Shown: in pieces, positions 29,467-39,714 of the stretch
Layout: every line of letters starts with the position of its first letter
Numbering within the stretch: the first letter of the stretch is position 1
NCBI RefSeq assembly: GCF_026130545.1
Contig: NZ_JAMOIM010000021.1
Location: 29,501 to 93,500 of the forward strand
Direction of reading: 5' to 3'
Source of the DNA: Lichenifustis flavocetrariae
Lineage (GTDB): Bacteria > Pseudomonadota > Alphaproteobacteria > Rhizobiales > Beijerinckiaceae
DNA length: 64,000 nt
Notes under the pieces: generated by a model
The model's input: the letters and a program-made list of their open reading frames with translations, nothing else
Told to the model about the DNA's origin: nothing
Databases searched by the model: none
Translations under genes and position numbers: made by a program

Positions 29467-30576
29467 TCACGCCGCGCGGTCGGCGGGGCGGAAGACCAAT
29501 CCGCCCGACAGGGGGCGCGGGACGCCGGTCGTGGTGGGGAATGTCAGCGGCAGGCCGCGCAGCGAGCGTACCGCCAGATACGCGAAGGCCTGCGCCTCGA
29601 TGGCATCCGGCTGCCAGCCGAGCGCTTCGGCAGGCTGAAGCGGGCACGGAAGGGCTGTGGCCAGGGCTTGCATCATGGCGAGGTTACGGGCGCCGCCCCC
29701 GCAAACGACCGCGAGGCGGGGGACTTCCGGGAGGTGCCGCAGGCTTCGGGCGATGCTGGCGGCCGTGAAGGCCGTGAGGGTCGCGGCAGCATCGGCAGTT
29801 GACAGAGACTCGACGAGGGAGCGTGAAAACGCATTTCGGTCCAGCGATTTGGGCAGAGGCGCGTCGAAGTAGGGGTGCCGCATGAGTTGCGTGAGGACGT
29901 CTCGATCGACAGTCCCGCTCCCGGCTGCCGCACCGTCGCGATCGAAAGACTGGCCGATGCGCTCCAGCATGAGGTCGTCGATGAGGGCGTTGCCGGGCCC
30001 GGTATCGCAGGCGATCGGTTCGCCCGTAGCGGGGATGAAGGTGATGTTGCTGACGCCGCCGATGTTGATGATCAAGGCCGGCATCGAGAGTGCGGCCGCA
30101 TGGACGAGCGCGCGATGGAACACGGGAACCAGTGGTGCCCCCTGGCCGCCGGCCGCCACATCGGCGGCCCGAAGATCCGCCACGACCGGAAGGCCCAAGA
30201 TCTCGGCAAGACGGGCTCCGTCGCCGATCTGCACCGTTAATTGCCGTTCAGGCCGATGCAGCACCGTCTGCCCATGAAATCCCACGACATCGATCGACCG
30301 CCGGTCGATCTCGTGTACCCGCAGAAAGGCGTCGACCGCGTCGGCGTGGAGATCAGTGACGCGGCGTTCCGCGTCGGCAAGCGCGCGGGGCCGGCTCGCG
30401 CGGTCGGTCAGAGCCGTTGCGGCCGTGAGTGCGGCACGCAGGATCGTCCGGTCGCTCTCGTCGTAGGCGATCCCACCTGTCGGCCCGAAGGTGATGCGGT
30501 CTTCGCCGTCCGTGTCGAGCAACGCGATGTCGATACCGTCCATCGAGGTGCCGCTCATCAGGCCGATTGCTTTCAT
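29467..30576 (-). CDS. anmK: Anhydro-N-acetylmuramic acid kinase
   Basis: AnmK hydrolyses and phosphorylates 1,6-anhydro-MurNAc, a peptidoglycan turnover product, to MurNAc-6-phosphate. The 369-residue protein begins with GLMSGTSMDGID (from residue 5), the hallmark of the family, and has INIGGVSNITFIP, ACDTGPGNALIDDLM and VCGGGARNLAMM segments of the ASKHA fold. The start at 30576 is preceded by AGAGGA eight bases away. It is divergent from tyrS, with 150 bases between, a pairing widespread in Rhizobiales. Confidence 0.96.
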   Translation of the reverse strand: MKAIGLMSGTSMDGIDIALLDTDGEDRITFGPTGGIAYDESDRTILRAALTAATALTDRASRPRALADAERRVTDLHADAVDAFLRVHEIDRRSIDVVGFHGQTVLHRPERQLTVQIGDGARLAEILGLPVVADLRAADVAAGGQGAPLVPVFHRALVHAAALSMPALIINIGGVSNITFIPATGEPIACDTGPGNALIDDLMLERIGQSFDRDGAAAGSGTVDRDVLTQLMRHPYFDAPLPKSLDRNAFSRSLVESLSTADAAATLTAFTAASIARSLRHLPEVPRLAVVCGGGARNLAMMQALATALPCPLQPAEALGWQPDAIEAQAFAYLAVRSLRGLPLTFPTTTGVPRPLSGGLVFRPADRAA

Positions 30577-30726
30577 GACCGTGTTCCTCTCCGATTCACA
30601 GGTCCGTCGGTTGCCAGCGGCGCGCGAAAAACCTAAGCACGGCCCACCGGGCAAGATCCCCGGTCCTGCTTAACAAGTCGTCACCAGGGTCCGTCATGCG
30701 CCGGTCCACTGGCACAAGTTGATCCC

Positions 30727-32001
30727 ATGGCCGAAGCAACCTCGAGCAAGCCCGAAACGAAATCCGACTTCCTGCGGATCATGACCGAACGGGGCTACCT
30801 GCACCAGCTGTCCGATCATGCTGGGATCGACGCTTTGGCGGCCAAGGGCGAGCTGACGACCTATGTGGGCTACGATTGCACCGCCGCCTCGTTCCATGTC
30901 GGCAATCTCCTGTCGATCATGATGCTGCACTGGTTGCAGGAGACGGGCAACAAGCCGATCGTTCTCATGGGTGGGGGCACCACCCAGGTGGGCGACCCGT
31001 CCGGCAAGGACGAGAGCCGGCAGATGCTGACTCTCGACGGCATCGAGGCCAACAAGATGAGCCTCAAACAGACCTTCTCGCGCCTGCTGCGCTTCGGCGA
31101 GGGCCCGAGCGACGCCGTGATGGTCGACAATGCCGAATGGCTGACGCCCCTGAATTATATCGCGTTCCTGCGCGATGTCGGCCGGCATTTCTCGGTCAAC
31201 CGCATGTTGTCAATGGACAGCGTGAAGCTCCGGCTCGACCGCGAGCACGAATTGTCCTTCCTCGAATTCAACTACATGTGCCTGCAGGCCTATGATTTCG
31301 TGGAACTCAGCCGACGTTATGGCACGCGCCTGCAGATGGGCGGCTCCGACCAGTGGGGCAACATCGTCACCGGGATCGACCTCGGCCGCCGCATGGGCGC
31401 GCCGCAGCTTTATGCCCTCACGTGTCCGCTGATCACCACGGCTTCGGGTGCCAAGATGGGCAAGTCGGCGCAGGGCGCCATGTGGCTGAATGCCGACATG
31501 AAGCCGCCCTACGATTATTGGCAATTCTGGCGCAACACCGAGGATGCGGATGTCGGCCGCTTCCTGCGGCTCTATACATTGCTGCCGCTCGACGAGGTGG
31601 CCCGGCTCGAAGCGCTCGGCGGCGCCGAGATCAACGAGGCCAAGAAGGTGCTGGCGACCGAGGCGACCGCGATCATGCATGGCCGGGAGGCCGCCGAACG
31701 CTCCGCCATGACGGCTCAGCAGACCTTCGAGCAGGGTGTCACTTCCGCCGACCTGCCGAGCGTGACGGTATCGGCCGAGGAATGGAACGCGGGCATCGGC
31801 GTCCTCTCGGCTTTCGTGCGGGCCGGCCTGCTGGCCTCGACCGGTGAGGCGCGGCGCCAGATCAAAGGCGGCGGTTTACGGGTCAACGACGAGGTGCTTG
31901 GTGATGAGCGGCGCGTGCTGGTCGATGCCGACCGGGTCGCTGAGGGTGCCGTGAAATTGTCGCTGGGGCGCAAGAAACACGTGCTGCTTCGGGCGCCCTA
32001 A
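30727..32001 (+). CDS. tyrS: Tyrosyl-tRNA synthetase
   Basis: TyrS charges tRNA-Tyr. The 424-residue class I synthetase has the HIGH-type motif as HVGN at residues 57-60, the [12 protein letters not shown] context typical of TyrRS, the GGSDQWGNI tyrosine-binding segment and the KMSKS-type loop as KMGKS at residues 243-247. The C-terminal 70 residues form an S4 RNA-binding domain ([18 protein letters not shown]). Divergent from anmK; convergent with the copD-like gene. Confidence 0.98.
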   Translation: MAEATSSKPETKSDFLRIMTERGYLHQLSDHAGIDALAAKGELTTYVGYDCTAASFHVGNLLSIMMLHWLQETGNKPIVLMGGGTTQVGDPSGKDESRQMLTLDGIEANKMSLKQTFSRLLRFGEGPSDAVMVDNAEWLTPLNYIAFLRDVGRHFSVNRMLSMDSVKLRLDREHELSFLEFNYMCLQAYDFVELSRRYGTRLQMGGSDQWGNIVTGIDLGRRMGAPQLYALTCPLITTASGAKMGKSAQGAMWLNADMKPPYDYWQFWRNTEDADVGRFLRLYTLLPLDEVARLEALGGAEINEAKKVLATEATAIMHGREAAERSAMTAQQTFEQGVTSADLPSVTVSAEEWNAGIGVLSAFVRAGLLASTGEARRQIKGGGLRVNDEVLGDERRVLVDADRVAEGAVKLSLGRKKHVLLRAP

Positions 32002-32023
32002 AGCGCTCGCCTCCCGGCTCCTC

Positions 32024-32911
32024 TCACGCAGGTTCGAGCATTCCGAAGATGCTCACGCAACCGATCGCGGCGAGCCCCAAGCCGAGGATCACGATCGTGT
32101 TTCTCCTGATGGCGTCCAACGCCTGCGGGTGACGGTTCCGTAGCATGGGAACGAGGCCGTAGCGGTTCCTGATTGCCAGAGCCGTTATGACGGCGACGAG
32201 AGCGATCTTCAAGGCCAGCATGGCCTGGTAGGTTGAAGACCAAGTCGTCGGCCAGCGCCCCAGGATGAGGGCGGTGTTGAGCATGCCCGTGGCGATGACG
32301 AGTGCGACCGCGGCATGTCCGGCGGTCGAAAAGCGCCGCAGCGCGCTATTCGCTTCAGCTTGCCAGGCGGGCTCGTCGAGAATCTTCAAAAGAAGGACGA
32401 GCGGGAGAAGCGCGCCGAGCCACGCCCCTGCGGCGAGGACATGGAGCGTGGCATTGAGCCGGTGCGCGAGACCAAGCCAGCCTTCGTGCATGGCGGCATG
32501 GCCGGTCAGCGTCAGCGTGCCCACCAGCAAACCCGAGCTCGCGGCGGTCGCAGACAAGCGAACAGGGGAAGTCCGGATCGTTGTGAGTCCCAGCAGAACA
32601 GCCGCGCCCATCGCCGCGATCCATGCAGTTCCGACGTTCGTGTCGAAGAGCACGCCGTCGATGATGGCGGGGCGGAATGCATCGCGCCATCCATCGCCAA
32701 TCACGGCGGCCTCGGTCGGCAGCAAGGCGACTGTCGTCGTGATGGCGATCAGGGCTCCGACGATCCAGATCGACATGAGCCGCCGCCCGATCTCGCGCCC
32801 CAGTTTTGGTGGAACCAGCACCGCGAGATAGGCGGAGGCTCCCCAGAGCAGCAAAGCCGAGCCTTCATGCAGGAAACGGCACAGCGCCAGGACCCTCTCG
32901 GGGCCATTCAC
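32024..32911 (-). CDS. CopD-family copper-resistance-type membrane protein
   Basis: This 295-residue polytopic protein resembles the CopD family (copper resistance D domain), inner-membrane proteins proposed to move copper to or from the periplasm. About eight hydrophobic segments are visible, with membrane-associated histidines in CRFLHEGSALLLWG, HAAMHEGWLGLAHRLNATLH and FSTAGHAAVALV, as expected for the family. No CopC-type periplasmic partner is adjacent. The start is a GTG at 32911 that overlaps the stop of a 39-codon ORF by GTGA; that ORF and trmFO lie just upstream on the same strand. The copper role is inferred from family only. Confidence 0.8.
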   Translation of the reverse strand: MNGPERVLALCRFLHEGSALLLWGASAYLAVLVPPKLGREIGRRLMSIWIVGALIAITTTVALLPTEAAVIGDGWRDAFRPAIIDGVLFDTNVGTAWIAAMGAAVLLGLTTIRTSPVRLSATAASSGLLVGTLTLTGHAAMHEGWLGLAHRLNATLHVLAAGAWLGALLPLVLLLKILDEPAWQAEANSALRRFSTAGHAAVALVIATGMLNTALILGRWPTTWSSTYQAMLALKIALVAVITALAIRNRYGLVPMLRNRHPQALDAIRRNTIVILGLGLAAIGCVSIFGMLEPA

Positions 32912-33027
32912 CTGGGCGCGCCGTACATTGTGCCGTCATACGCCTGGTGGTCCATCGAGCGTCCATGCCAGTTCATGACATGCGGACCCAGCTGGAAGCC
33001 GTTGGGCAGATACCCGCGAAGGGTCAC
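32908..33027 (-). CDS. Possible 39-residue small protein coupled to the copD-like gene
   Basis: Between trmFO and the copD-like gene a GTG-started frame of 39 codons runs with high GC at third positions, as real genes here do, and its TGA overlaps the next start codon (GTGA at 32908-32911). The peptide contains GYLPNGFQLGPHVMNWHGRS and ends MYGAPR; it has His, Met and Trp residues but no membrane segment. I do not recognise it. The frame stays open upstream of the GTG for some codons, so the start is uncertain. It could also be the remnant of a longer gene. Confidence 0.35.
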   Translation of the reverse strand: MTLRGYLPNGFQLGPHVMNWHGRSMDHQAYDGTMYGAPR

Positions 33028-33052
33028 AGCAGAGGCGCCAGAGCCCAAGGCA

Positions 33053-34450
33053 TCAGGCCGACTGCGAGGCGATCCAGACGCGCAGGTCTTCCGCGGCCCG
33101 GTCTGTCAGGGCCCGCTTCTTGGCAAGCGCCTTTTCGGGGCCGCGCAGTCGGCGGCCGTCAGGTGCCTTGGGGGCGCTGGCGAGCGGCGGGAAGAGGCCG
33201 AAATTGACGTTCATCGGCTGGAACGAGGGCGGTCCCGCATCGACGACCTCGATATGGCCGCCCGTAATATGGTTGATCAGAGCCCCCAGCGCCGTTGTGA
33301 CCGGCGGCATGTCGAAGCTCTGGCCGAGCCGCTCCGCGGCCGCCATCCGGCCCGCCACCAAGCCGATGGCCGCGCTCTCCACATAGCCCTCGCAGCCGGT
33401 GATCTGCCCGGCGAAGCGAAGGCGTGGCATGGCCTTCAGCCGCAATCGCGCATCGAGCACACGCGGCGAATTGAGGAACGTGTTGCGGTGAAGGCCGCCG
33501 AGGCGCGCGAATTCCGCGCCTTCCAGCCCCGGGATGGTGCGGAACACGCGGACCTGATCGGCGTGCTTCAGCTTCGTCTGAAACCCCACCATGTTGTAGA
33601 GCGTGCCCAGCGCGTTATCCTGCCGCAACTGCACGATGCCGTAGGGCTTTACACTTGGATTATGCGGGTTGGTGAGACCGACCGGCTTCATCGGGCCGAA
33701 CCGGAGCGTCTCGGCGCCGCGCTCGGCCATCACTTCGACAGGCAGGCAGCCGTTGAAGTAGGGCGTGTTCTCCCAGTCCTTGAAGCTCGTCTTCTCGCCC
33801 TGCAGCAGGGCTTCGATGAAAGCGAAATACTGCTCGCGATCGAGCGGGCAATTGATGTAGTCGGCCCCCGTGCCTCCAGGGCCGGCCTTGTCGTAGCGCG
33901 ACTGGAACCAGGCCTTGTCCATGTCGATCGAGTCGCGGTGAATGATGGGCGCGATGGCGTCGAAGAAGGCGAGTTCCTGCTCGCCCGTCAGTTCGGCGAT
34001 GGCAACGGCCAGCCCCGGTGAGGTGAGGGGACCCGTCGCAACGATGACCTGATCCCATGACTCGGGAGGTAGGCCTTCGACCTCGCCCTGTTCCACCGTA
34101 ATCAGCGGATGCCCGCGCAGGACGGCGGTCACGGCGGCCGAGAAGCCATCGCGGTCGACCGCGAGAGCGCCGCCGGCCGGCACCTGATGGCGATCCGCGG
34201 CGGCCATGATGACCGACGACAGGGCGCGCATCTCCCGATGAATGAGGCCGACCGCGTTTGTCGCGGCATCGTCGGACCGGAACGAATTGGAGCACACCAG
34301 TTCGGCGAAACCGTCGCTCTTGTGAGCCTCGGTGCGGCGCAAAGGCCGCATCTCGTGAAGCACGACAGGAACGCCCGACTCGGCGATCTGGAAGGCGGCT
34401 TCGCTTCCGGCGAGGCCAGCGCCAATGACATGGATGGGAGTAAGGGTCAT
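33053..34450 (-). CDS. trmFO: Methylenetetrahydrofolate-tRNA (uracil-5) methyltransferase
   Basis: TrmFO is the FAD- and folate-dependent enzyme that makes ribothymidine at position 54 of tRNAs. The 465-residue protein starts with the FAD-binding loop [10 protein letters not shown] at residues 10-19 and has family segments such as [24 protein letters not shown] (core [17 protein letters not shown]) and [13 protein letters not shown] near the C-terminus. It is the first gene of a probable - strand unit with the small ORF and the copD-like gene. Confidence 0.96.
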   Translation of the reverse strand: MTLTPIHVIGAGLAGSEAAFQIAESGVPVVLHEMRPLRRTEAHKSDGFAELVCSNSFRSDDAATNAVGLIHREMRALSSVIMAAADRHQVPAGGALAVDRDGFSAAVTAVLRGHPLITVEQGEVEGLPPESWDQVIVATGPLTSPGLAVAIAELTGEQELAFFDAIAPIIHRDSIDMDKAWFQSRYDKAGPGGTGADYINCPLDREQYFAFIEALLQGEKTSFKDWENTPYFNGCLPVEVMAERGAETLRFGPMKPVGLTNPHNPSVKPYGIVQLRQDNALGTLYNMVGFQTKLKHADQVRVFRTIPGLEGAEFARLGGLHRNTFLNSPRVLDARLRLKAMPRLRFAGQITGCEGYVESAAIGLVAGRMAAAERLGQSFDMPPVTTALGALINHITGGHIEVVDAGPPSFQPMNVNFGLFPPLASAPKAPDGRRLRGPEKALAKKRALTDRAAEDLRVWIASQSA

Positions 34451-34490
34451 CGACGGCTTGTAGCAGCACGGCGGCCGTCCTGAAACGCAA

Positions 34491-34520
34491 AACGCCCACC
34501 GTGGGAGGCCGGTGGGCGTC
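34491..34520 (-). terminator. Intrinsic terminator after the DUF1127 gene
   Basis: A perfect 9-bp stem, ACGCCCACC (34492-34500) with its complement (34511-34519), is flanked by T-rich sequence on both strands. Read on the - strand it is about 60 bases beyond the DUF1127 stop and just before trmFO, so it separates the two genes. Confidence 0.75.
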
Positions 34521-34578
34521 TTTGGTTTTCAGAGAGATGGAAGTCTCCCAGAAATCCTGAAAATCATAGGGCGTGAGA

Positions 34579-34731
34579 TCAGCCCTGGAGGCTCTGACGC
34601 ACGACCGTGGCGATGTCCGAGCGGCCGATGCCCAGATCGTTCAGTTCGCGATCCGACAGCCGCGACAATTCACGGACGGACTCACGAAAGCGGCGCCATG
34701 CGACATACTTGGTGGCGATTGTCTTGATCAT
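34579..34731 (-). CDS. DUF1127 microprotein
   Basis: The ATG at 34731 gives a 50-residue basic protein with the core LSRLSDRELNDLGIGRSDI, the hallmark of the DUF1127 (YjiS-like) family. Small DUF1127 proteins of this size are abundant in alphaproteobacteria; some bind RNA or affect phosphate and carbon metabolism, but the role of this one is unknown. An open frame extends upstream to 34845 without family similarity. It has its own terminator and stands alone. Confidence 0.88.
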   Translation of the reverse strand: MIKTIATKYVAWRRFRESVRELSRLSDRELNDLGIGRSDIATVVRQSLQG

Positions 34732-35269
34732 CGAAAAACCCCGTAGTTGGCAGGGACAAGCGTCGGGCGCCGTCCCTGGACGAATGCCGTTGATGCAGTG
34801 CAATATACAGACGACTGGGAGAACGAGAACTGGGCCAGCTCCCAAGTCTGCTATGCAAAATTCGCATGTGGAAATTCTGATAATTTTAACAATTGGAGGT
34901 TTTGCGAGGATTTTGAGCAGCTTTTGATCATCATGGCGCTTATCTGTCGATTTTGAGTTGTGACAGATGCATGACCGGGCGGGCGGCTGTTATCCACTTT
35001 CATATTGCGCAGGTGCAACATTCTGGCGACGGGGCGGTGCGGTGCCGACACATTTGGGCCGGGTGAACGCGCTAGCTTCCGTTGGCCCTGCTTCTTGTTC
35101 GTTCGTTGTTACCGCAGGCTGGAACAGGATGTCTCTGCAGGAACAATCATCCCGATGATTGGGTACGGCTGTCCGGCGACCGCAAGCGGTAGGGACCCTG
35201 ACGAGGTGACGAACGTCGAGTGGAACCCGGACAGGGAAAATTGACTGTGTTGGCTCCGCGTTTACGCCC
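34732..35269. other. 538-base intergenic region, partly AT-rich
   Basis: No convincing gene is present. The part from about 34850 to 34960 is clearly richer in A and T than the surroundings and probably holds the promoter of the DUF1127 gene, though no clean -35/-10 pair could be assigned. Short open frames here lack coding bias. Confidence 0.5.
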
Positions 35270-35665
35270 TCACTTCGCCATCGGCTCGATATCCTCGCGC
35301 TCTTCTGGCACCTCCGGCATTGGTTTTACTCCCCCGGCCTCGGTGCAGTTCAACACGCAGTAGAAGCTGTCCACGATGGGGGTGTCAGATTTCGTTTCGA
35401 CGTGAAAAACAGTTTTTTCGTATCGCCAAGCGTAAGTGCAAATCCACCGCCGCTTGTGGACGCAAAATTCCAGTTCGGGATAGCACCTTGGATTGCTCTC
35501 GTCGCAGATGTCCGAGCCCGGCATGACGAAGGGTCGATAGCCGCGATGCAGGAATACGTCACGGGCGTCGGCATAGAGCAGATCATGCGGGGAGTGCGAA
35601 TCGATGGCTTCGGCGCCACCGCCGATCAACGGCAGTATGGCGAAAGACAAAAGTACCCTGTGCAT
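35270..35665 (-). CDS. Secreted small protein with several cysteines, unknown function
   Basis: The 131-residue product begins with a signal peptide (MHRVLLSFAILPLIGGGAEA, likely cleaved after the last Ala) and is therefore probably periplasmic. The mature part has six cysteines in the pattern CDESNPRC, EFCVHKRRWIC and FYCVLNC, suggesting three disulfides, and many aromatic residues; the C-terminus is acidic and proline-rich (MPEVPEEREDIEPM). I do not recognise a family. It stands alone between two non-coding stretches and its codon use is more mixed than that of the housekeeping genes nearby. Confidence 0.65.
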   Translation of the reverse strand: MHRVLLSFAILPLIGGGAEAIDSHSPHDLLYADARDVFLHRGYRPFVMPGSDICDESNPRCYPELEFCVHKRRWICTYAWRYEKTVFHVETKSDTPIVDSFYCVLNCTEAGGVKPMPEVPEEREDIEPMAK

Positions 35666-36013
35666 AACGGCCTCGGTCCTCTTCGCGACTCAACCGAGCA
35701 TCGGGCCGTCCGTCGTCATGCCAATCAACGTAACGTCGTGACGCTCTACGGGAGAGTGCGAGGGAAGCGTTGCAGTATTGTTCTAAGGCGATGTTGAGGG
35801 TGGAACGACAATTATGCAAAAAATGTAGTCGAATGCATCAGGGTGTCAGGGCGATGACTGTCCTGATGTGCCGGCTTCCAGTTGGCGGTTACTGGTTGTT
35901 TTAAAGGGGCAAGAGCTTCTTCTTACCTCTCGCAACTCAGCAATGCGAAGGCTGTTCGATCCGACTTCGAGTGCGCGGTATCACCTGGAATGATCGCAAC
36001 GGTCGATTGGGCG
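35666..36013. other. 348-base intergenic region with an inverted repeat
   Basis: No gene is supported. One inverted repeat, CATCAGG at 35836-35842 with its complement at 35862-35868, could form a hairpin in transcripts leaving uvrA, but there is no T run, so it is not a typical intrinsic terminator. Confidence 0.45.
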
Positions 36014-38995
36014 TCACTCAGCGGCGGACTGCATCGGCCGCCGGTCGAGGACTTCGCGCAGGAATCGACCGGTGTGGCTGCCTTTGGCGCGGGCGATCTC
36101 TTCCGGGCTGCCACAAGCCACCACGCGTCCGCCGCCGTCGCCACCTTCCGGCCCCATATCGATGACGTAATCGGCCGTCTTGATCACTTCCAGATTGTGC
36201 TCGATCACCACGACCGTATTCCCCTGGTCGACGAGTTCGTGCAGCACTTCGAGCAGCTTGGCGACGTCGTGGAAGTGCAGGCCGGTCGTGGGTTCGTCCA
36301 GGATGTAGAGGGTGCGACCGGTCGAGCGGCGCGACAGCTCCTTCGAGAGCTTGACGCGTTGCGCCTCGCCGCCCGAGAGCGTGTTGGCCTGTTGACCCAC
36401 CTTGATGTAGCCGAGGCCGACTCGCGCCAGAGTGTCCATCTTGTCTCGGATGGAAGGCACGGGACGGAACAGGTTCGCGGCTTCTTCGACAGACATGTCG
36501 AGGACGTCGGCGATCGAATGGTCGCGGTATTTGACTTCCAGGGTCTCGCGGCCGTAGCGCTTGCCCTTACAGACGTCGCAGGTGACATAGATGTCTGGCA
36601 GGAAGTGCATCTCGATCTTGATGACCCCGTCACCCTGGCAGGCTTCGCAACGGCCGCCTTTGACGTTGAACGAGAAGCGGCCGGGCTGATACCCCCGCGC
36701 CTTCGATTCGGGAAGACCCGCGAACCAGTCGCGGATCGGCGTGAAGGCACCCGTATAGGTCGCCGGGTTCGAACGCGGGGTACGACCGATCGGCGACTGG
36801 TCGATGTCGATGACTTTATCGAGGTGTTCGAGCCCGATAAGGTCGGTGAACGGCGCCGGATGTTCGATGGCCCCGTTCAGGCGCCGCGCCACAGCCTTGT
36901 AAAGCGTGTCGACCACGAGGGTCGACTTGCCGCCGCCCGAGACGCCCGTCACGCAGGTGAATGTGCCAAGCGGGATGTCGATCGACACATCCTTCAGGTT
37001 GTTGCCTCGAGCGCCGACGATCTTGAGATGTTCACCACCCTTCGCGGTGCGGCGATGGCGCGGCACGCCGACCATCTTGGCACCCGTCAAATATTGTCCT
37101 GTCAACGATTTCGGATCGGCCATGATGTGTTCGGGCGTACCGGCCGATACGATCTCGCCGCCGTGGATTCCAGCGCCCGGGCCGACGTCAACCACATAAT
37201 CGGCGGCCCGGATCGCATCCTCGTCGTGTTCCACTACAATGACGCTGTTGCCGAGCCCCCGTAGACGGCGAAGCGTATCAAGTAGACGCTCGTTGTCGCG
37301 CTGGTGGAGCCCGATCGACGGTTCGTCGAGCACATAGAGCACGCCCGTGAGGCCCGAACCGATCTGCGACGCCAAGCGGATTCGCTGGCTTTCACCACCC
37401 GAGAGTGTTCCGGCAGCGCGAGAGAGAGTCAGATAATCGAGGCCGACATCGAGCAGAAAGACGAGTCGATCACGGATCTCCTTCAGGATGCGCGCCGCGA
37501 TCTCGTTGCGCTTGGCATCGAGTTTTTCGGGCAACGCCTCGAACCAGGCCTTGGCGTGACGGATGGAGAGTTCGGATGCAGCCGCGATGGTCTCGCCCGC
37601 GATCTTCACCGCGAGGGCCTCAGGCTTCAGCCGTGCGCCATGGCAGGCATCACATGGCGAGGCGCCCATGAAGCGGGAGATTTCCTCCCGAGCCCATTCG
37701 CTTTCGGTCTCCTTGAACCGCCGCTCCAAGTTGCGCACGACGCCTTCGAACGGCTTCGTCACCGCGTAGGAGCGCGCGCCGTCGTTGTACGAGAAGGTGA
37801 TCTCAGTCTTGCCGGTTCCGAACAGGACGGCGTCACGCAGCGCCTGGGGCAGCGATTCCCATTTGGTGTCCATGCGCGCCTTGAAGTGCTTGGCGAGCGC
37901 TTCGAGCGTCTGCTCATAATACGGGGAGGTCGACTTGGCCCAGGGCGCAACCGCGCCGCGCTTCAGGGACAATTTCGCGTCGGGCACGACGCGTTCCGGG
38001 TCGACCGTCATCTGCGATCCGAGACCGGCACAGACCGGGCAGGCGCCGAAAGGATTGTTGAAGGAAAAGAGCCGCGGCTCGATCTCGGCGATCGTGAAGC
38101 CCGAAACCGGACACGCGAACTTCGACGAGAAGGTCAGACCGGGCCCATGCCCCTCGACCGGTTCGGCGAATTCGACCTCGGCGATCCCATCCGCGAGATC
38201 GAGCGCCGTCTCGAAGCTTTCAGCCAGGCGCGTCGCGATATCAGGTCGCACCACGAGACGGTCGACCACGACCCCGATGTCGTGCTTGAGTTTCTTGTCG
38301 AGCGTCGGGGCATCGGCGATGTCGTAAAACTCGCCATCTATCTTGAGGCGCTGAAACCCGCGCTTCATGAATTCAGCGATTTCCTTGCGGTACTCGCCTT
38401 TGCGGCCCCGCACCACAGGCGCGACGAGATAGAGTCGTGTGCGATCGGGCAGGGCCAGCACCCGGTCCACCATCTGGCTCACGGTCTGGCTCTCGATCGG
38501 CAACCCGGTCGCCGGGGAATAGGGGATGCCGACCCGCGCCCACAGCAAGCGCATATAATCGTGGATCTCGGTGACCGTGCCGACCGTGGAGCGTGGATTC
38601 TTCGACGTGGTCTTCTGCTCGATCGAGATGGCCGGGGACAGGCCGTCGATTTGATCGACGTCCGGCTTGCCCATCATTTCGAGAAACTGCCGCGCATAGG
38701 CCGACAGGGATTCGACATAACGCCGCTGCCCCTCGGCATAGATCGTATCGAAGGCGAGCGACGATTTGCCCGACCCAGAGAGCCCCGTGAAGACCACGAG
38801 TTTGTCACGCGGGATCGTCAGGTCGATGTTCTTGAGGTTGTGTTCGCGTGCGCCACGAATCGTGATGGTGCGCCCCTCGAACAATCGCTCCACCGGCGTC
38901 GGTGTCGTCAGCACCCGTGTGTCCCTAGACTTCGGCGCAACAGCTTTCGAACGAGGGGGCATCGGCAAGGCAACCACGGGGAGGGAGGTATTCAT
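36014..38995 (-). CDS. uvrA: Excinuclease ABC subunit A
   Basis: UvrA is the damage-sensing ATPase of nucleotide excision repair. The 993-residue protein has two ABC modules: Walker [10 protein letters not shown] at residues 71-79 and a second, GVSGGGKST, in the C-terminal half, each with signature motifs ([18 protein letters not shown]). Zinc-binding CxxC pairs are seen in CDACHGARL and in CEACQGDG with [10 protein letters not shown]. The N-terminus is about 40 residues longer than in E. coli UvrA; the ATG at 38995 was kept, but a start at 38962 is possible. A LexA box lies 90 bases upstream, indicating SOS control. Confidence 0.97.
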   Translation of the reverse strand: MNTSLPVVALPMPPRSKAVAPKSRDTRVLTTPTPVERLFEGRTITIRGAREHNLKNIDLTIPRDKLVVFTGLSGSGKSSLAFDTIYAEGQRRYVESLSAYARQFLEMMGKPDVDQIDGLSPAISIEQKTTSKNPRSTVGTVTEIHDYMRLLWARVGIPYSPATGLPIESQTVSQMVDRVLALPDRTRLYLVAPVVRGRKGEYRKEIAEFMKRGFQRLKIDGEFYDIADAPTLDKKLKHDIGVVVDRLVVRPDIATRLAESFETALDLADGIAEVEFAEPVEGHGPGLTFSSKFACPVSGFTIAEIEPRLFSFNNPFGACPVCAGLGSQMTVDPERVVPDAKLSLKRGAVAPWAKSTSPYYEQTLEALAKHFKARMDTKWESLPQALRDAVLFGTGKTEITFSYNDGARSYAVTKPFEGVVRNLERRFKETESEWAREEISRFMGASPCDACHGARLKPEALAVKIAGETIAAASELSIRHAKAWFEALPEKLDAKRNEIAARILKEIRDRLVFLLDVGLDYLTLSRAAGTLSGGESQRIRLASQIGSGLTGVLYVLDEPSIGLHQRDNERLLDTLRRLRGLGNSVIVVEHDEDAIRAADYVVDVGPGAGIHGGEIVSAGTPEHIMADPKSLTGQYLTGAKMVGVPRHRRTAKGGEHLKIVGARGNNLKDVSIDIPLGTFTCVTGVSGGGKSTLVVDTLYKAVARRLNGAIEHPAPFTDLIGLEHLDKVIDIDQSPIGRTPRSNPATYTGAFTPIRDWFAGLPESKARGYQPGRFSFNVKGGRCEACQGDGVIKIEMHFLPDIYVTCDVCKGKRYGRETLEVKYRDHSIADVLDMSVEEAANLFRPVPSIRDKMDTLARVGLGYIKVGQQANTLSGGEAQRVKLSKELSRRSTGRTLYILDEPTTGLHFHDVAKLLEVLHELVDQGNTVVVIEHNLEVIKTADYVIDMGPEGGDGGGRVVACGSPEEIARAKGSHTGRFLREVLDRRPMQSAAE

Positions 38996-39085
38996 TGATC
39001 ATGTAGTCGGTCGGGCGCCGCCCGTCAGCCCGCATGAACGAAATGTCCGTTATAGAAAGCTAGCGATATGACGCACGGCACAGTA

Positions 39086-39100
39086 GAACGAAAAGAGAAC
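39086..39100 (-). promoter_or_regulatory. LexA (SOS) box upstream of uvrA
   Basis: On the - strand the sequence GTTCTCTTTTCGTTC exactly fits GTTC-N7-GTTC, the direct-repeat LexA target of alphaproteobacteria. It lies 90 bases before the uvrA start. It is also close to the 3' end of parE (28 bases), so repression would act on uvrA, not on the toxin pair. Confidence 0.75.
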
Positions 39101-39128
39101 GCCGGCAACCGATCCTGAATGGCGTCTG

Positions 39129-39422
39129 TCAGCCGAACAGGATCGGTTCGTAGTCCATCGCCCCATGCAGCACATGGATGACAATGACGCTTTCGCCTGC
39201 GATCTTGTAGAAGATGAGGTGCGTCCCGTGAACACGGCGCCGGAGGCCGTAATGTTGATAGCGCGGCACAAGAGGAAATGCGTGAGCCAGCTCAGCAAGT
39301 TCTAGGCAGCACGCACGAAGATCCTGCAAAATCTTCCTCGCACGGACTGGATCGACCTCAGCGATAAAATCACCGATCGCTTCGAGGTCGGTTTCGGTTT
39401 CCGCGGCGAGCGGAACGATCAC
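39129..39422 (-). CDS. parE: ParE/RelE-superfamily toxin
   Basis: The 97-residue product fits the ParE group of the RelE/ParE superfamily: an N-terminal helical hairpin (AETETDLEAIGDFIAEVDPVRA is the core, with ARKILQDL) and the C-terminal strands with GLRRRVHGTHLIFYKI and VIVIHVLHGAMDYEPIL. ParE toxins usually poison DNA gyrase, though some members have other targets. Its start overlaps the antitoxin stop by four bases (39419-39422). Symbol assigned on family grounds. The pair sits between uvrA and ssb and next to gyrA by chance or otherwise. Confidence 0.85.
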   Translation of the reverse strand: MIVPLAAETETDLEAIGDFIAEVDPVRARKILQDLRACCLELAELAHAFPLVPRYQHYGLRRRVHGTHLIFYKIAGESVIVIHVLHGAMDYEPILFG

Positions 39423-39676
39423 TTAGACCTGGCGCCCAGGGCACGATATTTGGCGTCAAGCCGATCGAAAACCGCCTCCGCCGGCCTGATGCGGTCCACC
39501 GCGACGTCTGCCAGCCCTCTTGCGATTGCGAGGTCCAGTGCCGCGAGCTTGGCTTCTGGTTCCTGGATCAGGCGAACGCCTTCCCGCAGCACTTCACTTT
39601 TTGAATTGTATCGTCCTGTTTCGACCAATTTGGCCACGAAACTTTCGAGCTGCTGCCCGAGATCGGCGCTGATCAT
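39419..39676 (-). CDS. parD: ParD-type antitoxin (ribbon-helix-helix)
   Basis: The 85-residue protein has the ribbon-helix-helix N-terminus of ParD antitoxins (ISADLGQQLESFVAKLVETG, then RYNSKSEVLREGVRLI) and a charged C-terminal tail that would wrap the toxin. It precedes parE with a four-base overlap, the usual antitoxin-first order. ParD also represses the operon; a small inverted repeat overlaps the putative -10 box at 39715-39725. Confidence 0.87.
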   Translation of the reverse strand: MISADLGQQLESFVAKLVETGRYNSKSEVLREGVRLIQEPEAKLAALDLAIARGLADVAVDRIRPAEAVFDRLDAKYRALGARSK

Positions 39677-39714
39677 GCTTTCACGCTCAAGTTCTGTTGA
39701 TGCCAGCAGGAATC

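Noticed and set aside
32315..34021. A 568-codon + strand frame across the copD-like gene and trmFO
   Set aside because: It runs antisense to two recognised genes and the gap between them; no known motif.
37304..38998. A 564-codon + strand frame opposite uvrA, and a similar 460-codon one at 35882-37264
   Set aside because: Antisense shadows of uvrA; composition unlike a protein and no start signals.
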